Positions 1 to 9,600 of a stretch of 64,000 nucleotides of DNA are shown here, piece by piece. The DNA comes from Serripes groenlandicus (taxonomy: Eukaryota > Mollusca > Bivalvia > Cardiida > Cardiidae): NCBI GenBank assembly GCA_031761405.1, contig JASEVX010000008.1, positions 41,705,175 to 41,769,174 of the forward strand, given 5' to 3'. The notes below the pieces were generated by a model, which saw nothing but the letters and a program-made list of their open reading frames with translations, made no database searches and had not been told where the DNA came from. Positions within the stretch are counted from its first letter, which is position 1. Every line of letters starts with the position of its first letter. Position numbers and translations under genes: made by a program.

Positions 1-345
1 TTAAAGACCATCTCTTAGTTACTACTTGTTGCATTGCATTAAAACTTTATACAGCCCTTCCCAACCATCACACCTATGTAAACAATCAAGTTTGATTACT
101 CTATCCAGCATTGTATGGCCCTTTTTGGACTTATTTCACATCTTAGAAATTATTTTTAAATGTTTGCGAGCAACTACATTAAGTGTCCATATCTTAGTAA
201 CTACTTGATGCATTCCATTGAAATGTAATACAACCCTTCCTAGCCATCATCACCCTTTAAGAAATTGTGGTTAATATTTTCTCAGTAACTTAATGAAGCG
301 GTGGAATAGTCAAGCGCGCTGTCCTCCGACAGCTCTTGTTTATTT
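1..345 (+). mobile_element. 3' part of a tandem-core (pearl/Helentron-like) element
   Basis: Two diverged ~170-bp units, sharing phrases such as 'cttagtaactacttgatgca', are followed by a stem-loop (GCTGTC, loop CTCC, GACAGC) and then TCTTGTT at about 308-340. The same units and the same hairpin end recur at 7985-9712. The assignment to the bivalve pearl/Helentron-associated group is inferred from architecture. Confidence 0.55.
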
Positions 346-605
346 AATCTTCATGAAAAGTTATTAGATCACATCTTGTTCAAGTTCTAAACTGGGTAAT
401 GGGGTAGGTCAAACACTAGTTCACTAGGTCAAATGCCCTAGAAGGCGAGACACCCTCATCCCGAGGTCTTGTTTTTCTTTGGTATGAATTTGTTAGGGAA
501 CCAACCTGTGACCACCTGGTTCCGCAAGGCTGATTATAAAAGGTGAAAAAGGTAGAAAGACCTGATGGGGCTCATTTGTTATTGATTGACATTTAATATT
601 TTCAG

Positions 606-678
606 GTTATTGGACATTGTTAATGGTTTAAAGAAATCATACATAATTTGGCAAGAAGTGATAGACAATGGCGCAAAG
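606..678 (+). CDS. HEXB: HEX exon with IIWQEV motif
   Basis: The acceptor is atattttcag/G and the donor is AAAG/gtatgt. One base completes a codon from the previous exon; the exon then reads [18 protein letters not shown] followed by IDNGAK, ending in phase 0. It aligns with human HEXA 'LLDIVSSYGKGYVVWQEV'. The previous exon is not in the window. Confidence 0.9.
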
Positions 679-3600
679 GTATGTAACTTGGCAATTTCAC
701 ATGCCTCTTCCAATGCCTCTGCAGCACATGTCTTTTGAAAACATTGTTGAAAAATGAGAAATTCTTCATAATAAGTAATTTCTCCATTTACCAAAATGTT
801 TCAACTGAATTCATCAATTTATTTTTCATTTGTAGAGGTTTACCATGTTTTTAAGCTGTTTTTTTTTAAAGTCATCTGCTGCAGATTTTTCACATTTCTT
901 GATGTTATAGGAATCTGCCATGGCCTAGTCGAAGACCTGTTTTTGATCCATATTGCGACTGTCATGGTGAAGTGTGATGTACATTTTCTACTCTAGAACT
1001 AGTAATCCACCCAGGAATCCAAGATAAATAAACTGATACCATGCTTGTTAATGAAAAGTTGAGTGGCACTCAAGAAAAAACAAATTGCAAAGTGATGATC
1101 CAAATCAGTCTGCATCTTGTTATAAAAGGAAATATGTATCACCTCTTTTAACCCTTTCCAACATACAACAAACCTGCAGCAGACGACTTTGAATACATAG
1201 TGACAAAAAACCTGAAAAATCTCCATAGCTTACTTGTTAAATAAAGTTGAAAACATTGTGGCCAAAAGAGAAATTGCTCATCATGAGCAATTTCACCTTT
1301 GGCCACAATGTTTTCAAAAGTGTCTGCTGCTGTTGTATCAAAATGCGTCTGCAGGTGGGAAAGGGCTATACCATATTGGAGATACTGTGTTAACATGTAG
1401 AGCTCAATTGGTGAAAATACAGGCTTTTCGATAAGGGATATTATGCTCATATCCTGGGTTGGTCATGCATTTTTGCTAACAAATAACCTACGATATTGTC
1501 TTCCATCAATGGTTTAAAAGTCTATAATGAAAGTTACTCATTGCTAAGGTAGAATATTGTGTGTAGTGCTAGAGAGCTAGAGATTCAGAAAGACATGGAC
1601 ATGTGATTTGGCCAAAATGATATAATTGAAATCATGTTGAAAAAAGCATTAATCTCCAATCTATCAATCAAGTGGAAAATACAGAATACATCTGAAACGA
1701 TCTGGAAATCTTGATGAAAGAAAAATGATAATATTTAACCCTTTCCCACATAAAGATGAATTTTTGACGCATCTGCTGCAGCTGCAGATTTGTTGTATGT
1801 AGGAAAGGAAGGGTTAAACAGATAAGAAAACTAAACTTGATGCTCTATAAACAAAATATTGAATTTACCATTAATTGTTTTCCTGATGCAGAAGACATTT
1901 GTTGGAACCACACATTCAAAGAGTTCAAAATTCAAAATTTATCTTTTTCTTGCAATGCTTTCAACTCACTTTTCTGTATTATTGTATTATATCTTTGCTC
2001 TGATGATTCAAAAGTATACAACTTATAAAACATTTATGAGGTAAAATATGCTATGTAGGTTGCTAAAGACACTGTGGTCACTGTATGGAAGGGAGGCTAC
2101 CAGAATGAGTTAGACAGAGTGACCTCCCTTGGTTACAAAGTTTTGCTCTCGTCCCCTTGGTATCTTGATTACATATCAACTGGAGTGGACTGGCACAACT
2201 ACTATGGAGTAGAGCCATTGAACTTTAATGGTAAGGTGTAATCAGGGTAGAACCAGTAGTGTGTAGTATATAATATTGTTTAACCCGGGTCTGTAATCTC
2301 CAAAGTCATTGTTCGTCTTCCAATGGGCTAAGGTAGTCAGTTGTCTGGGGGAAAATGGTGTGTGGAAGACTGGTGGGAGAAAAGCCAGGAAACACATGTT
2401 AGGTGAACTGGCTGCTGTGATATACAGTAACACGAGAACAGCGGTGAAGCGGGTGGGGTTACAACGGTGTTCCAGTGTAACTGATATACCATTGAAAACA
2501 ATATTTAACTCCAATCAATCAATCAACCGTATTTTCCAAGCATCTTAACCCTTTCCCTCATATAGACGCTTTCTGACGCCTCTGCAGCAGACGGCTTTTT
2601 GAAAACATAGTAACAAAAGAAGAAATTGCACAAAACGTGCAATTTCTCCTTTTGTCACAATGTTTTCCACTTTTAGTCATAGGTTATCCATTCAATTATA
2701 GAGATTTTCCATTATTTGACAAAATATGTTCAAAGTTGTCTGCTGCAGAATTGTCTTATGAGGGAAAGAGTTAAATGCATTCTTATTCTAAACTTCAAAC
2801 TAACAGAATTTCTGATGTAACATAATCAGAAAATATGTTCCTTTGTGATATTAGAATTTAAAATTAATTTTATAGTTACAGTTAAGAACATCATGAAATT
2901 GACAATCTGAGCGGAACGTGATTGGATCGTGAGCGTGATTGGAACGAAGTTGGAACGCTTTATGAGCGGAACGGAATTTTGCGCTCTGAACGAAACAATC
3001 ATAATGATTGCAAAAATCCAATCATTCGCTCATTGAACGGTTGCAACAACTATCCGATAATTATTTTACGAAACTATTTTATTAAAAGTCATATTTGTAT
3101 ACTGAACTTTTGTTTTATAAGACACTCAAGTATCCGATTAAATTAGAATGTAACAAATATTATTAATATGATCATTTTCGTAATACGATTTGCTACTAAC
3201 GATTGTGCTGAAAAACCTCTAGATTGTTTGTTGATATTTAGGGGAATCCGCTGTGGTCGAGTGGTTAGCGTCGGGGATTTCGAAACCGGGTGTCCCGGGT
3301 TCGATCCCCAGTCGCGGCACTACGGTCATGGTAGAGTGCCCTTGGGCAAGGCACATTTTCTAGCCTAGTACTGGTTTGTTTACCGAGGGATCATGAATAG
3401 TTAAATTTAATTGCGCGCTAAATGACCTTAGCTGTCGATGCGCCATAAAACAATATACATTCATTCATTCATTCATTCATTGATATTTAGGGTTAAGTAA
3501 AAAAATATATAAACGAAACGAAATTAATTTAAGCCAATCAAATCGTTGAACGGATTTTGATCGAAAAAAAGCGTTCCGAGTGAGCGTAAAAAAAGCGTTC

Positions 3601-6600
3601 AATCTGAACGGAACGTAAAAAAGCAATCACAATGTTATGAATGAGTGAACGCTTTGAGAGCGGATTGGAACGTGAGTGGAGCGGAACGGAACGGAACGGA
3701 GCGGAGCGTGAACGGTAAATTTGTCAATTTCAAGATGTTCCTAACTGTATGTAATAGTTTGGTGATTACAGGCCCTAACCCTTGCCTTTGTATGTCTTAT
3801 CCATTTCCTTGAGTTCTATCAAGCTGTTCTTTCTTTTTACCCTTTCTCATTTACATATGTTTTTTGATGCATTTGCAGCAAACGACTTTTGAAAACATTG
3901 TGATATAATGGGAAATTGCTCATATTCTCATTTTATCACAATATTTTCAATTCAATTTATTGATTATACTTTCATATACATATATAGTGTTTTTATGATT
4001 TTGTCTAGAACTTTTCAAAGCCATCCGCTGAAAATTTCGTTGTATATATATGGGAAAGAGTTAATTGGTCTTCTTTCTTAATCTTTCTCTGTAACCATTA
4101 ATCTGATGTGGTATTGTTAGAGCTGTCTGTTTTGAAAAAATATAAGGAAATAAATGAAACTCTGGAAAATTATATATTTAATACATGTATAAATTAAGAG
4201 CTGGAAACATTGTCTGAAATTGAGAACCTACTCCCTGTGAGGCATTGATGGTATTGTATGTTGCGTCTTTTTTGAGTTGGCAGAGGACACTGTAGTTGAG
4301 GTTTGGAAATCCGGGTACCAGGCAGAACTGTCCAAGGTGACCAAGCTGGGTTATAAGACCCTGTTGTCTTCCTGCTGGTACCTGGATCTGATATCCTATG
4401 GTACACAGTGGAGAAATTATTATGTCTTCCCCATTACATGGGGGTGACATATTGTTTTTGCCCGTTCCGTCCGTCCTTCCGTCTGTCACACTTGTTTCCG
4501 CTCAATAACTGAAGAACGCTTGAGCGTAGGAACTTCATACTTGGTATGCAGGTTGGTCATGACCAGTAGCTGACCCCTATTGATTTTGATAACAGAAGGT
4601 CAAAGGTCAAGGTCATGGTGACCTTGTGAGGTAAAAAATGGTTTCCGCTCAATAACTGAAGAACGCTTTGGCTGAGGAACTCCATACTTGGTATACAGGT
4701 TGGCCATGCCTAGTAGAAGACCCCTATTGATTTTGAGGTCAGTATGTCTAAAGTCAAGGTCACAGTGACCATGAGCTTGAAAGGTCTAGTGGACCTCTAC
4801 CAAGATTGTTCAAATTATAGCCCTGGGGTCAAAAATGACCCTTCCCTGGGGGTCACTTTATTTTCATAGACTCATATAGGGAAAAAACTTTAAAAATCTT
4901 CTTGTCTAAGAGTAGAGGTCCCAGGCCTTTGATATTTGGTATGTAGCATCATCTAGTGTACCTCTACCAAGATTGTTCAAATTATAGCCCTGGGGTCAAA
5001 AATGACCCCTCCCCTGGGGTCTATTGTTTAACATAGACTCATATAGAGAAAAACTTAAAAAAACATCTTTTCTAAAAGTAGAGGGCCCTGGCCTTTGATA
5101 TTTGGTATGTAGCATCATCTAGTGGACCTCTACCAAGATTGTTCAAATTATAGCCCAGGGGTCACTTGTTTTACATAGACTCATATAGGGGAAAAAATCT
5201 TCTTGTCTAAAAGTAGAGGACCCACGCCTTTGATATTAGGTATGTAGCATCATCTAGTGGACCTCTACCAAGATTGTTCAAATTATAGCCATGGGGTCAA
5301 AAAAGACCCCTCGCCGGGGGTCACTTGTTTAACATAGACTCATATAGGGAAAAAACTTTAAAAATCTTCTTGTCTAAAAGTAGAAGACCCATGCCTTTGA
5401 TATTTGGTATGTAGTATCATCTAGTGAACCTCTACCAAGATTGATCAAATTATAGCCCTGGGGTCAAAAATGACCCCTCCCCGGGGGTCCGTTGTTTTAC
5501 ATAGACTCATATAGAGAAATACTTAAAAAAACATCTTTTCTAAAAGTAGAGGGCCCTGGCCTTTGATATTTGGTATGTAGCATCATCTAGTGGACCTCTA
5601 CCAAGATTGTTCAAATTATAGCCCAGGGGTCACTTGTTTTACATAGACTCATATAGGGGAAAAAATCTTCTTGTCTAAAAGTAGAGGACCCACGCCTTTG
5701 ATATTAGGTATGTAGCATCATCTAGTGGACCTCAACCAAGATTGTTCAAATTATAGCCATGGGGTCAAAAAAGACCCCTCGCCGGGGGTCACTTGTTTAA
5801 CATAGACTCATATAGGGAAAAAACTTTAAAAATCTTCTTGTCTAAAAGTAGAAGACCCATGCCTTTGATATTTGGTATGTAGCATCATCTAGTGAACCTC
5901 TACCAAGATTGATCAAATTATAGCCCTGGGGTCAAAAATGACCCCTCCCCGGGGGTCCGTTGTTTTACATAGACTCATATAGGGGAAAAACTTTAAAAAT
6001 CTTCTTGTCTAAAAGTAGAAGACCCATGCCTTTGATATTTGGTATGTAGCATCATTTAGTGTACCTTTACCAAGATTGTTCAAATAATAGCCCTGGGGTC
6101 AAAAATGACCCCTCCCTGGGGGTCACTTGTTTTTCATAGACTCATATAGGAGAAAGAACACTGAAAACTTTTTAAGTTTGATTAAATCAGGTGAGCGATA
6201 TAGGACCATCATGGTCCTCTTGTTTGGAGATGTATCTTGCGATTTGGTTTCTTGTTTTGCTTTTAAACAGAAAATGTCTTTTGGTATTTTTAAAACATAT
6301 CAGCAGATATTGACAGCTGGGGTAACTGTGCCTCATTTGCACATCCTCACATGAGTCTACACATTACATAAATGCTTTAACCCTTTCCCTCATATGACAA
6401 TTCTGCAGCAGACGACTTTGAACGTATTTTGTCAAAACATAGAAAATCTCCATAATTGAATGGATAACCTATGACGAAAAGTGAAAAACATTGTGGCAAA
6501 AGGAGAAATTGCACGTTTTGTGCAATTTCTTCTTTCGTCACTATGTTTTCAAAAAGTCGTCTGCTGCAGAGGCGTCCAAAAGTGTTTATATGAGGGAAAG

Positions 6601-9600
6601 GGTTAAGGTTTGGAATTGCTAAATGTTGCTCATTTGTATTTTTAAATAGACCTTTCTTAATATGAAACAGAAATTTTAACTCATTTAAAACATAGAGACG
6701 AAATATTAATATACAGAAAAATTAATTTATGATTGCATGTGTCATATCCTGTCTTTGACTCCTTCCCACTTGTAGATCTGCATTTTTACGCATCTGCATT
6801 AACCCTTTCCCTCATACAACAATTCTGCAGCAGACGACTTTGAACATATTTTGTCAAAAAGTAGAAAATTCTATAATTGAATGGATAACCTAAAAGTGGA
6901 AAACATTGTGTGGCAAAGGAAGAAATTGCTCGTTTTGAGCAATTTCTTCTTTTGTCAATATGTTTTCAAAAAGCCGTCTGCTGCAGAGGCGTCAAAAAGC
7001 GTCTATAATATATGAGGGAAAGGGTTAAAGGATATTTAAACACAATTTGGCATAACGGGAAATGAGAAATTGCTCATGATTTCTCCTTGTGTCGCAATGT
7101 TTTTTCAACTCCTGTCTCCTCTTGCTAATTTCACTTTAATTTATTGAGATTTTCCCCTTATTGACCAGATGATTTTGTCTGCTTCAGATTCATTGTAATT
7201 CTGAAAGGGTTATTAATCCTTTCCTACCTTCAACAAATTTGCAGCATATGACCTTGAAAACAGCTAGGGAAATAACACAACAAATCTATAAATGAAATGA
7301 GTATAAAATACAGTGGCAAAAGGAGAAATTGCTCATTTTGAGTCCTCTGCTACAGAGGCGATAGAAAGCATCTCGAGGGCTTGGCATGAAACGGTTGTAA
7401 CTAAAAACCTATTTTGAGATCCCTGGTTTAGGGGCAATTTTGACCTCTTTGTAAACAATGCAAATTTAGGTGCCATTGCTCAAAAAGAGCAATGGCACCT
7501 AAATTTCCATTGTTTACCAAACAAAATGATTTAATGCTTATAAAGACTTTATGGCGAGTTGATTAACCTTGGTAAAAAAAATGTCAATTTTAGTTACAAC
7601 CGTTTCACGCTAAGCCCTCGATCTGTATGTTGGAAGGGGTGAAAGACAATTTTGACAGACACATCTGTAGCAGGAGACTTATAAAAAACAGTGTGGGAAA
7701 AGGACATATTGGTTGATTATTGATTATCTTGATTTATCTGTGTTACAGGCACTGATGCACAGAAGAAGTTGGTGATGGGAGGAGAAGCGTGTCTCTGGGG
7801 GGAATATGTGGATGATACCAACCTGTTGTCAAGGTTATGGTAAGTTAAACATTTTCAACATGAATACGCATTTGGATGAAACTGCAGCAGACAATGTTTT
7901 TTTTGAAAAGATTGTGTCAAAAGGAGAAATGGCTCAGTATAATTTATCATGGGCTATTTGTGACCAGTTTCGATCTTCATCATCCCTTACAAAGTCTGGG
8001 CATTGGGATCTGGATTGGCGTCCACGCCACACCTTGGTTTTGCATGCAAGTACTTCATGTATTGCATTGAAACTTTCTACAACCCTACCAAACTATCACA
8101 CCTATGTAGATTATCAATATAGATAACTCTATCCTGCATTTTATGCAAGTTATGACCCTTTTTATACGCCCGTTTTGAAAAAACGGATCGTATTATAGTT
8201 TTACCTGCGGCGTACGGGCGGGCGTGCCGGCTAGGTGGGCAGGCGGCGTCCAGTATGTTGTCAGCTCAATAACTTTTGAAGCCTTTGTCCAATCATCACC
8301 AAATTTGGTCAGAATGTGTATTGGGATAATATATCGGACAAGTTCAATAACTAGCCAAACGCTTTAGTCAATTAAGAGTTATCGCCCTTTAATTATAGAA
8401 ATTACCCAAAATTGGTCTCGTCAGCTCAATAACTTTAGAAGCCTTTGTCAAATCATCACCAAATTTAGTCAGAATGTGTATTGGCATAATATCTCGGACA
8501 AGTTCTATAACTAGCCATATCGCTTTAGTCAATCAAGAGTTATTGCGCTTTAATTATAGAAATTACCTCAAATTAGTCTTGTCAGCTTAATAACTTGAGA
8601 AGAGTTTGTCCAATCATCACCAAATTGTGTCAGAATGTGTATTGGCATAATATCTCGGCCAAGTTCGATAACTAGCCATATCACTTAAGTCAATCGAGAG
8701 TTATTGCCCTTTTATTTAAGAAATTACCTAAAATTGGGATTGTCAGCTCAATAACTTTAGAAGCCTTTGTCCAATCTTCACCAAATTTATTCAGAATGTG
8801 TATTGGCATAATATCTCTGACAAGTTCGATAACTAGCCATATTGCTTTAGTCAATCGAGAGTTATCGCCCTTTAATTATAGAAATTACCTAAAATTGGTT
8901 TTGTCAGCTCAATAACTTTAGAAGTCTTTGTCCAATCATTACCAAATTTGGTCAGAATGTGTATTGGCATAATATCTTGGACAAGTTCGATAACTTACCA
9001 CGTTATCTTAGTCACTACACACTTATGTCCCTCGAAATGGCCAAAACTGTACTAACAGTGTCTGCTCTCTAAATTTGCCTGATGTACAACCAATTATCAC
9101 TATACTTAATTGGTCTCAAAAAAACAGGACGGGCGTATTTTGTGACATTTGGCGCTCTTGTTTACTTTTTACTTAGAAATTCTGGTTAAAGTTTTGCAAC
9201 TACATTTAGAGTGTAACCTCAGTAACAACTTGAAGCATTGTATTGAAACTTTATATAACCTTTCCCAATTTCACAACTATAAACACAACCAATTAAGATA
9301 ACTCTATCCTGCATATAGTGCAAATCGTGGTCGTCCGGTTAAGGTTTTTTGTTTAGCTCAGCTTTTTTTTTCTGTTTTCTATCAGTCGAGCGTCTGTGCC
9401 GTACGTGGTGCTCTTGTTTTACTTATTATGGTAAAAGGTTTGCGTGCAACTACATTAAGAGTCCATATCTTAGTAACTTCTTGATGCATTCCATTGAAAC
9501 GTTATACAACCCTTCCTAACCATCACAACTATGAAAATAATCAAGTTAAATAACTCTATCCTGCATATAAAGCCAATTATCAATTTAAGAAATTGTGGTT

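Larger units (their letters stand above)
4424..6222 (+). mobile_element. Tandem-core (pearl/Helentron-like) element inside exon A'
   Basis: A short stem (cccca ttaca tgggg) is followed by two ~145-bp units (from ~4500) and then nine units of 135-176 bp, each starting near 'acctctaccaagattg' (4794 to 6063). The end is a stem-loop AGGACCAT/CATGGTCCT followed by CTTGTTT at ~6200-6226. No coding capacity is visible. A 468-bp three-unit block is duplicated almost exactly (about 5030-5500 and 5500-5968). Confidence 0.7.
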
